Positions 26,879-35,314 of a stretch of 64,000 nt of DNA are shown here, in pieces (the stretch's first letter is position 1; each line of letters starts with the position of its first letter). Source of the DNA: Tepidimonas ignava (GTDB lineage: Bacteria; Pseudomonadota; Gammaproteobacteria; Burkholderiales; Burkholderiaceae_C); assembly GCF_004342625.1 (NCBI RefSeq), contig NZ_SMAH01000005.1, positions 1 through 64,000 on the forward strand, read 5' to 3'. Under the pieces are notes generated by a model. That model ran no database searches. It was not told the DNA's origin and saw only the letters and a list, made by a program, of their open reading frames with translations. Position numbers and translations under genes: made by a program.

Positions 26879-26890
26879 ACGAACGTTCGT
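26879..26890. promoter_or_regulatory. Perfect 12-bp palindrome upstream of fadD
   Basis: ACGAACGTTCGT is self-complementary over 12 bases and lies about 80 bp upstream of the fadD start. TetR-family regulators of fatty-acid degradation often bind palindromes with GAAC/GTTC arms, so this is a candidate operator. A -10-like CATAAT follows at 26931-26936 without a clear -35. A short GC-only hairpin (CCCCC and GGGGG arms near 26902-26920) lies between. Confidence 0.45.
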
Positions 26891-26971
26891 ATTTTCCCTA
26901 ACCCCCACCCGCGGCGGGGGAGGGCTGCGTCATAATGGGGCGATTGTCAGCTTGACGTCAGAGGAGACCCC

Positions 26972-28687
26972 ATGAGCAGTGCCAGCAGCGAAACCCGCCC
27001 CGTGACCGCTGCCGACAAACCCTGGCTGCAGCAGTACCCCGAAGGGGTGCCGGCCACCATCGACGCCAGCCAGTACCCGTCGCTGGTGGCGTTGATGGAG
27101 GAAAGCTTTGCCAAGTACGCGGCGCGGTCGGCGTACAGCTTTTTGGGCAAGGCCTGGACCTACGCGCAGGTGGACGAGCTGTCGCGTGCGCTGGCGGCGT
27201 ACCTGCAGGGGCTGGGGCTGGCGCGCGGCGAGCGCGTGGCGGTGATGATGCCCAACTGCATCCAGTACCCGGTGGCGGTCGCGGCCATCCTGCGCGCGGG
27301 CTACGTGCTGGTCAACGTCAACCCGCTGTACACGGCGCGTGAGCTGGAACATCAGCTCAAGGACAGCGGGGCCAAGGCCATCGTCATCATCGAAAACTTC
27401 GCCCACACGCTGCAGCAGTGCCTGGCGCACACGCCGGTGCAGCACGTGGTGCTGGCGTCGATGGGCGACCTGCTGGGGATCAAGGGCCTCATCGTCAACG
27501 CGGTGGTGCGGCACGTCAAAAAGCTGGTGCCGCCGTTCGAGCTGCCACAGGCGGTGCGCTTCAACGCGGCGCTGGCGCGCGGGCGCAAGGGCACGTACCG
27601 CCGCCCGGAGGTGGGCCCCAACGACGTGGCGGTGCTGCAGTACACCGGCGGCACCACCGGCGTCAGCAAAGGCGCGGTGCTGCTGCACCGCAACCTGATC
27701 GCCAACGTGTTGCAGTCCGAGGCGTGGGAGGCGCCGGCGCGCAAGACCATCCCGGCGGACGAGCAGCCCACCGCCGTGTGCGCGCTGCCGCTGTACCACA
27801 TCTTTGCCTTCACGGTGAACATGATGCTGGGGCTGCGCACCGGCGGCAAAACGATCCTGATCCCCAATCCGCGCGACATCCCCGCGGTGCTCAAGGAGCT
27901 GCGCCAGCACACGTTCCACAGCTTTCCGGCGGTCAACACGCTGTTCAACGCGCTGCTGAACCACCCGGAGTTCGACACCGTCAACTGGCGCAACCTGCGC
28001 GTGTCGCTGGGCGGTGGCATGGCGGTGCAGGCGGCGGTGGCCAAGCGTTGGCTGGAGCGCACCGGCTGCCCGATCTGCGAGGGCTACGGCCTGAGCGAGA
28101 CCAGCCCCTCGGTGTGCTGCAACCCGGTCACGGTCAAGGCGTTTTCCGGCACCATCGGGGTGCCGATCCCCAGCACCGAGATGAAGTGCATCGACGACGA
28201 GGGTAACGAGGTGCCGGTGGGCACGCCGGGCGAGATCGCCATCCGCGGGCCGCAGGTCATGGCCGGCTACTGGCAGCGCCCGGATGAGACGGCGCGCGTG
28301 ATGACGGCCGACGGCTACTTTCGCACCGGCGACATCGGGGTGATGGACGAGCGCGGCTACTTCAGAATCGTCGACCGCAAAAAGGACATGATCCTGGTGT
28401 CGGGCTTCAACGTTTACCCCAACGAGGTGGAGGACGTGGTGGCGCAGATGGAAGGGGTGCTGGAGTGCGCGGCGGTGGGCATTGCGGACGAGCATTCGGG
28501 CGAGGCGGTCAAGCTGGTTGTCGTGCGCAAGGACCCCGGCCTGACCGAGGAGCACATCCGCGAGTACTGCGCGGCCAACCTGACCGGCTACAAGCGGCCC
28601 AAGGTGATCGAGTTCCGCACCGAGCTACCCAAGACGCCCGTGGGCAAGATTTTGCGGCGAGAATTGCGGGACAAACCCGCCTCCTGA
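26972..28687 (+). CDS. fadD: Long-chain fatty acid-CoA ligase
   Basis: This 571-aa AMP-forming acyl-CoA synthetase activates fatty acids to acyl-CoA for beta-oxidation at the inner face of the membrane. The ATP/AMP motif Y-T-G-G-T-T-G-V-S-K-G-A lies at about 228-239. The adenylate motif is in CEGYGLSETSP, the hinge region is in RIVDRKKDMILVSGFNVYPNEVE, and the catalytic Lys lies in TPVGKILRRELR near the C-terminus. Length and motifs fit FadD. AGAGGAG precedes the ATG at 26972. The upstream palindrome may control it. Confidence 0.93.
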   Translation: MSSASSETRPVTAADKPWLQQYPEGVPATIDASQYPSLVALMEESFAKYAARSAYSFLGKAWTYAQVDELSRALAAYLQGLGLARGERVAVMMPNCIQYPVAVAAILRAGYVLVNVNPLYTARELEHQLKDSGAKAIVIIENFAHTLQQCLAHTPVQHVVLASMGDLLGIKGLIVNAVVRHVKKLVPPFELPQAVRFNAALARGRKGTYRRPEVGPNDVAVLQYTGGTTGVSKGAVLLHRNLIANVLQSEAWEAPARKTIPADEQPTAVCALPLYHIFAFTVNMMLGLRTGGKTILIPNPRDIPAVLKELRQHTFHSFPAVNTLFNALLNHPEFDTVNWRNLRVSLGGGMAVQAAVAKRWLERTGCPICEGYGLSETSPSVCCNPVTVKAFSGTIGVPIPSTEMKCIDDEGNEVPVGTPGEIAIRGPQVMAGYWQRPDETARVMTADGYFRTGDIGVMDERGYFRIVDRKKDMILVSGFNVYPNEVEDVVAQMEGVLECAAVGIADEHSGEAVKLVVVRKDPGLTEEHIREYCAANLTGYKRPKVIEFRTELPKTPVGKILRRELRDKPAS

Positions 28688-28712
28688 CCCTTGATCGAGC
28701 CCCTTTGCAGCC

Positions 28713-29465
28713 ATGGCCCGCATTGCCGTCATCAGCGCCGTCCACGAAGAGCTGGCCGAAATCCTGGCCCTGATGCCCGATGAGCGCGTGCAGCGCGTCG
28801 CCGGGCGGGAGTTTTGGCTTGGGCACCTGCAGGGGCACGAGGTGGTGGCGGTGCTCAGCGGCATCGGCAAGGTGGCCGGCGCCACGACGTCGGCGATCCT
28901 GCACGAGCGTTTCGCGCCGCAGTACGTGCTGTTCACCGGTGTGGCCGGCGGCTTGGCGCCGGGGGTGGAGGTGGGCGACGTGGTGGTGGGCACCCACTGC
29001 CTGCAGCACGACTTGAGCGCCGCGCCGCTGTTTCCGCGCTGGGAGGTGCCCGGCACGGGCGTGAGCCGCTTTGCCGCCGACGCGGTGCTGGTGCAGGTGC
29101 TCACCGAAGCCGCGCGCGATGCCGTCACCTGGCTGCCCAAGCTCGTGAGCGCCGAGACGCTGCGCGCGCTGGGGCTGCACCGCCCCACGGTGCACCAGGG
29201 GCTCATCATCAGCGGCGACCGCTTCATCACCAGCGCGGCCGAGTCGCAGGCGCTGCGCGAGGCGCTGCCCGACGCGCTGGCCGTGGACATGGAAAGCGCC
29301 GCCGTGGCGCAGGTGTGCGCCGACTACGGCACGCCGTTTGCGGCGGTGCGCACGGCATCCGACCGTGCCGACGACGAGGCGCACGTGGACTTCCAGGCCT
29401 TCATGCGCGACGTGGCGCGCCACTACAGTGCGCGCATCGTGCGCAAGGCGCTCAACCTGCTGTGA
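28713..29465 (+). CDS. mtnN: 5'-methylthioadenosine/S-adenosylhomocysteine nucleosidase
   Basis: This 250-aa enzyme cleaves methylthioadenosine and S-adenosylhomocysteine to adenine and a thioribose or ribosyl-homocysteine, clearing by-products of SAM use. Family motifs are an N-terminal A-V-H-E-E-L with a catalytic Glu, S-G-I-G-K-V-A, F-T-G-V-A-G-G, and A-V-D-M-E-S-A-A with the purine-binding Asp and Glu, then RTASDRAD. It begins 25 bp after fadD and may be read from the same promoter. It ends convergently with higA. Some longer family members of this type act only on methylthioadenosine; that cannot be told here. Confidence 0.9.
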   Translation: MARIAVISAVHEELAEILALMPDERVQRVAGREFWLGHLQGHEVVAVLSGIGKVAGATTSAILHERFAPQYVLFTGVAGGLAPGVEVGDVVVGTHCLQHDLSAAPLFPRWEVPGTGVSRFAADAVLVQVLTEAARDAVTWLPKLVSAETLRALGLHRPTVHQGLIISGDRFITSAAESQALREALPDALAVDMESAAVAQVCADYGTPFAAVRTASDRADDEAHVDFQAFMRDVARHYSARIVRKALNLL

Positions 29466-29478
29466 GGGCGTCGCCGCT

Positions 29479-29784
29479 TCAGGCCACGGCGGGTCGCCGC
29501 GCACGGATACGTGGCGCGATGGTGGCGTAACGCTCGCGCATCGCCACGCGGGTGTCGTACTCCGCTTGCAGGTTGACCCAAAACCGGGGCTCCATGCCAA
29601 AGTACAAGCCCAACCGCAGGGCCGTGTCGGCCGTGATGGGGCGACGGCCGTGCACGATGTCGCTGATGCGACTGGGCGGCACGTCGATGTCGGCCGCCAA
29701 CTGGCGGGCGGTGATGCCCAGCGGTTTCATGAATTCTTCCAGCAGGATTTCCCCCGGGTGGATTTCGTCGAGCAACTCGGCCAT
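29479..29784 (-). CDS. higA: HigA-family antitoxin
   Basis: This 101-aa protein is the antidote of a HigBA toxin-antitoxin module. It begins with the family hallmark H-P-G-E-I-L-L-E-E-F-M-K-P-L-G, followed by an XRE-type helix-turn-helix (about 23-60: TARQLAADIDVPPSRISDIV). HigA binds HigB and represses the operon promoter. It follows higB by 9 bp on the minus strand, the usual reversed order (toxin first) of this family. The start is the ATG at 29784. Confidence 0.92.
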   Translation of the reverse strand: MAELLDEIHPGEILLEEFMKPLGITARQLAADIDVPPSRISDIVHGRRPITADTALRLGLYFGMEPRFWVNLQAEYDTRVAMRERYATIAPRIRARRPAVA

Positions 29785-29793
29785 GATCGGCTC

Positions 29794-30072
29794 CTAGTGG
29801 TAGTCCACGATCTCGACTTGGTGCGCGCCGTCGGATTTCCAAACGAAACAAACGCGCCATTGGTCGTTGATGCGGATGCTGTGTTGTCCTTGGCGATCGC
29901 CCTGCAGGGCTTCGAGCCGGTTGCCAGGGGGAATGCGCAGGCTGGCCAGCTCGGTGGCCGCGTGCAGTTGCAGCAGCTTGCGTCGCGCCACCCGCTCGAT
30001 GTTGCTGAACCGTGCCACGGGTCGGCTGTGGAACAGCGCCTCGGTGTCGCAGCACGCAAACGAATGGATCAT
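29794..30072 (-). CDS. higB: HigB-family toxin (RelE-like mRNA interferase)
   Basis: This 92-aa protein has the HigB signature: MIHSF at the start, V-A-R-F-S-N-I-E-R-V-A-R-R-K-L in the first helix, and R-I-N-D-Q-W-R-V-C-F-V-W near the C-terminus with the basic and aromatic residues of the RelE fold. HigB toxins cleave mRNA on the ribosome. The ATG at 30072 was chosen because the family starts with M-I-x-S-F; a TTG two codons upstream is possible. It appears intact, with no frameshift. Confidence 0.92.
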   Translation of the reverse strand: MIHSFACCDTEALFHSRPVARFSNIERVARRKLLQLHAATELASLRIPPGNRLEALQGDRQGQHSIRINDQWRVCFVWKSDGAHQVEIVDYH

Positions 30073-30077
30073 GCCCA

Positions 30078-30114
30078 ATAGTGTTCCGCCAAAAGGATTC
30101 TGTCAAGCGGAACA
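30078..30114 (-). promoter_or_regulatory. higBA promoter and operator
   Basis: On the minus strand a consensus -35 TTGACA (30101-30106) is followed after 17 bp by CACTAT (30078-30083). An 8-bp inverted repeat, TGTTCCGC (30082-30089) and GCGGAACA (30107-30114), brackets this promoter and is a natural operator for HigA. The -10 is so close to the higB ATG at 30072 that the predicted transcript would have almost no leader. Confidence 0.6.
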
Positions 30115-30133
30115 GGTTGTGCACCCCAAGGCT

Positions 30134-31120
30134 TCAGCGCAGCCAGCCGCGGCGGCGGAAGTACCACATGGGCAGCAGGGCGCTGGCCACCATCAGCGCC
30201 AGCGCGAACGGGTAGCCCAGGCGCCACTCCAGCTCGGGCATGTACTGAAAGTTCATGCCGTAGATGCTGGCGATCAGCGTGGGCGGCAGCAGCGCCACGC
30301 TGGCCACCGAGAAGATCTTGATGATCTTGTTCTGGTTGATGTTGATGAAGCCGATGGTGGCGTCCATCAGAAAGTTGATCTTGTCGAACACGAACGACGT
30401 GTGACCCTCGAGCGAGTCGATGTCGCGCAGGATCTGGCGCGCGTCTTCGAACTGCTCGGCGCTGAGCAGCCGCATGCGCATCAAAAAGCTGATGGCGCGG
30501 CGCGTGTCCATCATGTCGCGCCGAATGCGGCCGGAGAGGTCCTCGTGGCGGGCGATGGCCGACAGCACCTGCTGCGCGCTGTCGTCGGTCAGTTGGCCCG
30601 ACAGCACCTGCGCGCTGATCGATTCCAGCTCGTCGTGCACGCCCTCCAGGATGTCGGCGCAGTACTCGACGTCGGTGTCGTACAGCGCCAGCAGCACGTC
30701 CTTGGCGTCGTCGATGAGGCCGGGCATGCGCCGCGCGCGCAGCCGCAGCAGGCGAAACACCGGCAGGTCCTCGTCGTGGATGGAAAACAGCACGCCGTGG
30801 CTGCGCAGTTCGGCGTTGCGTTCGTTGAGGATGAAGGCCACGCGCACATGGCGCGGGCCATCGTCGTCGTCGATGAGGAAGTCCGAGCGCACGTGCAGCT
30901 CGCCGTTGTCTTCCTCAAAGAAGCGCGCCGACTCCTCGATGTCGTCGTCCATCGCGTCTTCGGGGATCGACAGGCCGAAGTGCTGGCGCACCCAGCGGCG
31001 TTCCTCGGGCGTGGGCGACTCCATGTCGACCCAGATCGGTTGAAAGCGGGCCAGATCTTCCAGGGATTCGATTTCTTCCTGGAACAGGCGGCCGTTGACG
31101 AGCGTGAAGACGTTGAGCAT
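30134..31120 (-). CDS. corA: Magnesium/cobalt transporter CorA
   Basis: This 328-aa protein is an inner-membrane divalent cation channel of the CorA family. A large acidic N-terminal cytoplasmic domain and long helices precede two C-terminal transmembrane segments. The first ends with the selectivity motif Y-G-M-N (about 287-290), followed by the acidic periplasmic loop M-P-E-L-E and a second helix with a basic tail (FRRRGWLR). All defining features are intact. The ATG at 31120 begins M-L-N-V-F-T, typical of the family. About 187 bp upstream separate it from the patatin gene on the same strand; no known Mg riboswitch was recognised there. Confidence 0.93.
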   Translation of the reverse strand: MLNVFTLVNGRLFQEEIESLEDLARFQPIWVDMESPTPEERRWVRQHFGLSIPEDAMDDDIEESARFFEEDNGELHVRSDFLIDDDDGPRHVRVAFILNERNAELRSHGVLFSIHDEDLPVFRLLRLRARRMPGLIDDAKDVLLALYDTDVEYCADILEGVHDELESISAQVLSGQLTDDSAQQVLSAIARHEDLSGRIRRDMMDTRRAISFLMRMRLLSAEQFEDARQILRDIDSLEGHTSFVFDKINFLMDATIGFININQNKIIKIFSVASVALLPPTLIASIYGMNFQYMPELEWRLGYPFALALMVASALLPMWYFRRRGWLR

Positions 31121-31307
31121 GGCGGCGCGGGACGGGTCGGTGTTGGGGAGGGCAAGCGCTTGCGGCGGCGCGCACCCCACCCGCACACGCAAGGCCGCGC
31201 CACGGGGGCGCCGTCAGCCGTCGCGCCGCAGGCCGGGCGCCGGCACCGCAAGCACGCGACTAGGGCTGCTTTCCACGGTGGGCTCCAAGGCTACGGTGAA
31301 GCCTGCA

Positions 31308-32543
31308 TTATGGCACTGCGGCGGCCGGTTCGGGGCGGTCGGCCAGCAGCGCGCGCAGCGCCGCGGCGTGCGCCTGGGCGTCGGCTTCGCCCAGGCGCAT
31401 CAGGGCGTGCACGAAGGGCGGCTCGAACAGCAGGTAGCTGGCCAGCGCGGCGGCGCTGCCCGCGCTGCCGCGGCGCGTTTCCAGCGCCCCCAGGCCGGCC
31501 AGCGTGTCGCGGGTGGCGCGCGGCAGCGCGTGCGCGTGTTGCAGCGCCAGCTCGTCCAGCGACGCGCTGGGTTGGATGGCCAGCACCTCCACCGGGCGGT
31601 AGGGCAACGCCTGTGCCACGGCGGGGGGCAGCGCGCGCAACGCCCGGCTGACGCGCTGGGCCTGCTCCACGTCGGCCTGCAGCGTGTCGTGGAACACGCT
31701 GGCCAGGGCGTGGCCGGCGATGGTGCCGGCGCTGGGCTCGCCGCCGGTGGCGCTGCTGCGGCCCAGCGCGGCCCGCTGCGGCTGGCCGACGCCGATGACC
31801 AGGATGCGGTCGGCGCCGGCGTGGATGGCGGCCGACAGCGGCGAGAGCTGGCGCATCGAGCCGTCGCCGAAATACTCCTTGTGGCCATCGACCCACAGCG
31901 GCACGGCGGGGAACAGAAACGGGATGGCGGCCGAGGCCATCAGGTGCTCGATGCCGATGACGGCCGGCTCGGCGCGCCGCCCGGGGCGGCGCCAGGGCGG
32001 CAGCGCGCCGTCGCGGGCCTGAAAAAACGTCCAATGCTCGCCCGTGGTGTAGCTGGAGGCCGTCACGCCCAGCGCGAACAGCACGCCGTTGTCGATGGCC
32101 GCGGCCAGCCGCGGCAGGTCGATGGCGCGGTGCAGCGTGTCCACCAGCGGCAGGCTGTCCAGCAGCGCGCGGTGGCGGCGGACCTGGCGCATCAGCGTCA
32201 GCCCGGCGCTGAGCAGGTTTGGGCGGCCCAGGCGCAGCGCGTGCAGGCGGTACACCTGCTCGGAGCGCAGCCGGCTCCAAAACGACGCCAGCCGGTCCAG
32301 CGCGTGCAGCCCCTCGTCGGCGCAACTGGCCACGAAGGTGGCGTTGAGCGCGCCGGCCGAGGTGCCCACCAGCACGTCAAACGGCAGCCGCTGGCCGGCA
32401 GGCAGCCAGCGTGCCAGCGCGCGCAGCACCCCCACTTGGTAGGCGGTGCGCGCGCCGCCACCCATCAGCACCAGCGCCCGCCGCCCGGGTGGGGGTGGGC
32501 CTGCAGCGGGCAGGGCGGTGGCGAGCAAGGTTTCCAGGGCCAT
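31308..32543 (-). CDS. Patatin-like phospholipase family protein
   Basis: This 411-aa protein is a patatin-domain lipid acyl hydrolase. The oxyanion glycine loop is L-M-G-G-G-A-R (26-32), the nucleophile is S62 in G-T-S-A-G, and the catalytic Asp is in F-G-D-G-S-M. The catalytic dyad is complete. The C-terminal 150 residues are Ala- and Leu-rich helices of unknown role. No signal peptide is evident, so it is probably cytoplasmic or membrane-associated. It is divergent from hpf, with 224 bp between. Confidence 0.88.
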   Translation of the reverse strand: MALETLLATALPAAGPPPPGRRALVLMGGGARTAYQVGVLRALARWLPAGQRLPFDVLVGTSAGALNATFVASCADEGLHALDRLASFWSRLRSEQVYRLHALRLGRPNLLSAGLTLMRQVRRHRALLDSLPLVDTLHRAIDLPRLAAAIDNGVLFALGVTASSYTTGEHWTFFQARDGALPPWRRPGRRAEPAVIGIEHLMASAAIPFLFPAVPLWVDGHKEYFGDGSMRQLSPLSAAIHAGADRILVIGVGQPQRAALGRSSATGGEPSAGTIAGHALASVFHDTLQADVEQAQRVSRALRALPPAVAQALPYRPVEVLAIQPSASLDELALQHAHALPRATRDTLAGLGALETRRGSAGSAAALASYLLFEPPFVHALMRLGEADAQAHAAALRALLADRPEPAAAVP

Positions 32544-32643
32544 GGTGGGCGCAGGCGGGGCAAGGCTCGATGCAGTATCGACGCGCGCGGGGCGCGGCGG
32601 CCATCGGGACTATCCCGGGGCCGGGTTGGGCGCGGCGGGGCGC

Positions 32644-32708
32644 TTGTCACGGCGGCGTCAAACGGGCATAGTAAAGGCGTGGGGCGGGCGCACGGGCTGC
32701 CGCCCCAC
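32644..32708 (+). promoter_or_regulatory. hpf promoter and structured leader
   Basis: TTGTCA (32644-32649), a 17-bp spacer and CATAGT (32667-32672) form a plausible sigma70 promoter. The transcript would start near 32679 and run about 90 nt before the hpf ATG. The leader opens with a perfect 9-bp stem, GTGGGGCGG (32679-32687) with CCGCCCCAC (32700-32708). A second stem follows, ACCCGG with CCGGGT near 32716-32738. The ribosome site AGGAGG lies just before the start and stays outside both stems. Confidence 0.5.
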
Positions 32709-32767
32709 AAGGCGAACCCGGTCGGTCGGCGGCCGGGTCCATTGAGGCAACGATAGGAGGCCCCGTC

Positions 32768-33100
32768 ATGAACCTGACCATCAGCGGACACCACCTCGAA
32801 GTCACGCCTGCGCTGCGCAGCTACGTCACGTCCAAGCTGGAGCGCATCTCCCGCCACTTCGATCAGGTGGTGGACATCCGTGTCCTGCTGTCCGTGGACA
32901 AGATCAAGGACAAGGATCACCGCCAGAAGGCCGAATGCAACATTCACGTCAAGGGTAAGGAGATCTACGCCGAAAGCACGCACGCCGACCTGTACGCGGC
33001 GGTGGACGAGCTGGCCGACAAGCTCGACCGCCAGGTGCTGCGCTACAAAGACAAGGTGCAAGAGCACCACCACCTGCCGATGAAACGGGAGGTGGCCTGA
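32768..33100 (+). CDS. hpf: Ribosome hibernation promoting factor, short form
   Basis: This 110-aa protein binds the 30S subunit and inactivates ribosomes in stationary phase. It begins [13 protein letters not shown] and shows the conserved K-L-E-R-I-S-R-H-F and [14 protein letters not shown] segments. It lacks the C-terminal dimerisation domain of long HPF. The neighbours ptsN and hprK are the usual betaproteobacterial companions, though rpoN, often upstream, is absent here. Confidence 0.94.
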   Translation: MNLTISGHHLEVTPALRSYVTSKLERISRHFDQVVDIRVLLSVDKIKDKDHRQKAECNIHVKGKEIYAESTHADLYAAVDELADKLDRQVLRYKDKVQEHHHLPMKREVA

Positions 33101-33133
33101 GGCCTGGAATCGCGGCGTGTTGCTGCGCCGCAA

Positions 33134-33163
33134 CAAACCGCCTGCCGCCGCAGGCGGTTTGTC
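33134..33163 (+). terminator. Strong hairpin terminator after hpf
   Basis: ACAAACCGCCTGC (33134-33146) pairs perfectly over 13 bp with GCAGGCGGTTTGT (33151-33163) across a CGCC loop. The T residues close the stem, a common form of factor-independent terminator in GC-rich betaproteobacteria and able to act in both directions. It separates hpf from ptsN, which probably has its own promoter in the remaining 70 bp. Confidence 0.75.
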
Positions 33164-33232
33164 GTTGCAAGTGTGGGCAAAATGCAACGCGGCGGCGTAT
33201 CATCCGCGGTCTGCGCCCAAGGTGAAGTTTCC

Positions 33233-33703
33233 ATGAACCGTTTGTCCGCCATCCTGCCCCCGGAGCATGTGCTCGTGGCCGTCGATGCCACCAGCAAAAA
33301 GCGCGCGTTCGAGGAAGCCGGTTTGCTGTTCGAGTCGCTGCACGGTCTCAACCGCGCGCTCATCACCGACAGCCTGTTTGCGCGCGAGCGTCTGGGCTCG
33401 ACCGGCTTGGGGCATGGGGTGGCCATCCCGCATGGCCGCATCAAGGGGCTCAAGCAGCCGATGGCGGCGGTGTTTCGGCTGGCGCAGCCCATCGGCTTCG
33501 ATGCGCCGGACGAGCAGCCCGTCAGCCTGTTGATTTTTCTGCTGGTGCCCGAGGCGGCCACGCAAAAGCATTTGGAAATTCTGTCTGAAATCGCCGAGTT
33601 GCTCAGCGACGCGTCGCTGCGCGAGCAGCTCAAGGCCGCCGACAACCCGGCCACGCTGCACGGGTTGATCGCCAGCTGGCAGTCGGCGCACGCGCCGGCT
33701 TGA
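33233..33703 (+). CDS. ptsN: Nitrogen-PTS EIIA protein (PtsN)
   Basis: This 156-aa protein is a fructose/mannitol-type EIIA domain used for regulation. The phospho-accepting His is H67 in G-V-A-I-P-H-G-R. The LIFLLVPEAATQKHLEIL segment is typical of PtsN. It would receive phosphate from HPr and adjust potassium and carbon/nitrogen metabolism. The ATG at 33233 is in the usual place for the family. hprK follows after a 63-bp gap with a hairpin. Confidence 0.93.
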   Translation: MNRLSAILPPEHVLVAVDATSKKRAFEEAGLLFESLHGLNRALITDSLFARERLGSTGLGHGVAIPHGRIKGLKQPMAAVFRLAQPIGFDAPDEQPVSLLIFLLVPEAATQKHLEILSEIAELLSDASLREQLKAADNPATLHGLIASWQSAHAPA

Positions 33704-33709
33704 TGCACC

Positions 33710-33731
33710 GGCCGTCCCCCGCGGGACGGCC
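33710..33731 (+). terminator. Hairpin between ptsN and hprK
   Basis: GGCCGTCCC (33710-33718) pairs over 9 bp with GGGACGGCC (33723-33731) around a 4-nt loop. No T-tract follows, so it is more likely an attenuator or processing stem than a full terminator. It may set hprK expression below that of ptsN. Confidence 0.45.
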
Positions 33732-33766
33732 AGGCGTCGTACCGTTGCTTACCCCTTGGGCTGCCC

Positions 33767-34720
33767 ATGAAACCCCGCGCCATCAGTGCCGATGTGCTGT
33801 TTGAGCACCACCGCGAAACGCTCAAGTGGCAGTGGGTGGCGGGTCAAAGCGCCAGCGAGCGGCGCTTTGACGACAAGGCGGTGGCCGAGGCCCGCTCCGG
33901 CGCCGACTTGGTGGGCTACCTCAACTACATCCACCCGTACCGCGCGCAGGTGCTGGGCGCGCGCGAGGTGGCGTACCTGCTCAACGCCACCGAGGAAGAC
34001 TGCCGCCGCCGCGTGGCGCGCATCGTGACGCTGGAGCCGCCGCTGCTGGTGGTGGCCGACGACCAGCCGCCGCCGACGGAGCTGGTGGCGATGTGCGAGC
34101 GCGCCCACATACCGCTGTTTGCCACCGCGGCGTCGGCGGCGTTCGTGATCGACGTGCTGCGCGCGCACCTGTCACGCTACTTTGCCGAGCGCACCACGAT
34201 GCACGGGGTGTTCATGGACATCCTGGGCCTGGGGGTGCTGATCACGGGTGAGTCGGGCCTGGGCAAAAGCGAGCTGGGGCTGGAGCTGATCTCGCGCGGG
34301 CACGGTTTGGTGGCCGACGATGCGGTGGACCTGTACCGCGTCAACCAGACCACCATCGAGGGGCGCTGCCCGGAGCTGCTGCAAAACCTGCTGGAGGTGC
34401 GCGGCATCGGCCTGCTGGACATCAAGGCCATCTTTGGCGAAACGGCGGTGCGGCGCAAGATGCGGCTGCGCCTGATCGTGCACCTGGTGCGGCTGGCCAC
34501 GCTGGAGCGTGATTACGAACGCTTGCCGGGCGAGCCGCTGCACCAGGATGTGCTGGGTGTGGCGATCCGCAAAACCGTCATCCCAGTGGTGGCCGGACGC
34601 AACATGGCGGTGCTGGTGGAGGCCGCCGTGCGCAACACCGTGCTGCAGTTGCGCGGCATCGACACCTACCAGGAGTTTGTGCAGCGCCAGCGCGCCGCGA
34701 TGCTGCGCGACGACGGCTGA
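33767..34720 (+). CDS. hprK: HPr kinase/phosphorylase
   Basis: This 317-aa bifunctional enzyme phosphorylates HPr on S46 with ATP and removes that phosphate again. The P-loop is G-E-S-G-L-G-K-S (161-168), preceded by the catalytic M-H-G-V-F-M-D segment. The A-D-D-A-V-D and [10 protein letters not shown] signature regions follow. The target serine is present in the HPr encoded at 10222. The presence of HprK with an incomplete PTS is characteristic of betaproteobacteria. It ends convergently 26 bp from fur. Confidence 0.95.
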   Translation: MKPRAISADVLFEHHRETLKWQWVAGQSASERRFDDKAVAEARSGADLVGYLNYIHPYRAQVLGAREVAYLLNATEEDCRRRVARIVTLEPPLLVVADDQPPPTELVAMCERAHIPLFATAASAAFVIDVLRAHLSRYFAERTTMHGVFMDILGLGVLITGESGLGKSELGLELISRGHGLVADDAVDLYRVNQTTIEGRCPELLQNLLEVRGIGLLDIKAIFGETAVRRKMRLRLIVHLVRLATLERDYERLPGEPLHQDVLGVAIRKTVIPVVAGRNMAVLVEAAVRNTVLQLRGIDTYQEFVQRQRAAMLRDDG

Positions 34721-34746
34721 GCCGAGGCGGCGCTGGCCGATCGCGC

Positions 34747-35199
34747 TCAGCCGCCGCCGCGGCGCCCCGCCGGGCGGGTGCGGTGCGGGCAATCGGTGCG
34801 GGTGCAGTGCGCGTACAGGGACAGCGCGTGCTCCTGCAACGTAAAGCCGCGCTCCTGGGCGATGGCCTGCTGGCGCCGCTCGATGTCGGGGTCGTAGAAC
34901 TCTTCCACCCGACCGCAATCCAGGCACACCAGGTGGTCGTGGTGCTGGCCCTCGTTGAGCTCGTAGACGGCCTTGCCCGACTCAAAATTGCTGCGCACCA
35001 GGATGCCCGCCTGCTCGAACTGCGTCAGCACCCGGTACACGGTGGCCAGCCCGATGTCGGACTGCTCCTCCAGCAGGGCTTTGAAGACGTCCTCGGCGGT
35101 CATGTGGCGCTGGCGGCCCGACTGGAAAATCTCCAGGATCTTGAGCCGCGGCAGCGTGGCCTTGAGCCCGGTGCTCTTGAGTTCTTCGAGGCTGGTCAT
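34747..35199 (-). CDS. fur: Ferric uptake regulator Fur
   Basis: This 150-aa regulator represses iron uptake genes when bound to Fe2+. The winged helix contains the G-L-A-T-V-Y-R-V-L recognition helix. The metal region [11 protein letters not shown] includes one CxxC, and a second Cys pair is in HCTRTDC near the C-terminus, fitting a structural zinc site. The C-terminal tail is basic and Gly-rich. It is divergent from bamE, a conserved arrangement in Burkholderiales. The ATG at 35199 starts M-T-S-L-E-E-L-K. Confidence 0.95.
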   Translation of the reverse strand: MTSLEELKSTGLKATLPRLKILEIFQSGRQRHMTAEDVFKALLEEQSDIGLATVYRVLTQFEQAGILVRSNFESGKAVYELNEGQHHDHLVCLDCGRVEEFYDPDIERRQQAIAQERGFTLQEHALSLYAHCTRTDCPHRTRPAGRRGGG

Positions 35200-35254
35200 C
35201 GCGTGTGGGCAGGGTCGCAAAAAGGGGCGGCGCCACGCCGCATGGGCACGCCAC

Positions 35255-35277
35255 TACAATGGGCCCGATGATATAAC
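35255..35277 (+). promoter_or_regulatory. Candidate -10 elements for bamE
   Basis: TACAAT (35255-35260) and TATAAC (35272-35277) lie upstream of the bamE ATG at 35315 in the 115-bp fur-bamE gap. Either could be a -10 element. No consensus -35 accompanies them, so which one is used is unclear. Confidence 0.35.
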
Positions 35278-35314
35278 CTGGTGCGCTGTTTGTGCGCGCC
35301 GTGCGGGTTTTGCC

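Noticed and set aside
31121-31307. Magnesium riboswitch upstream of corA
   Set aside because: No M-box or ykkC-like conserved core could be recognised in this GC-rich gap.
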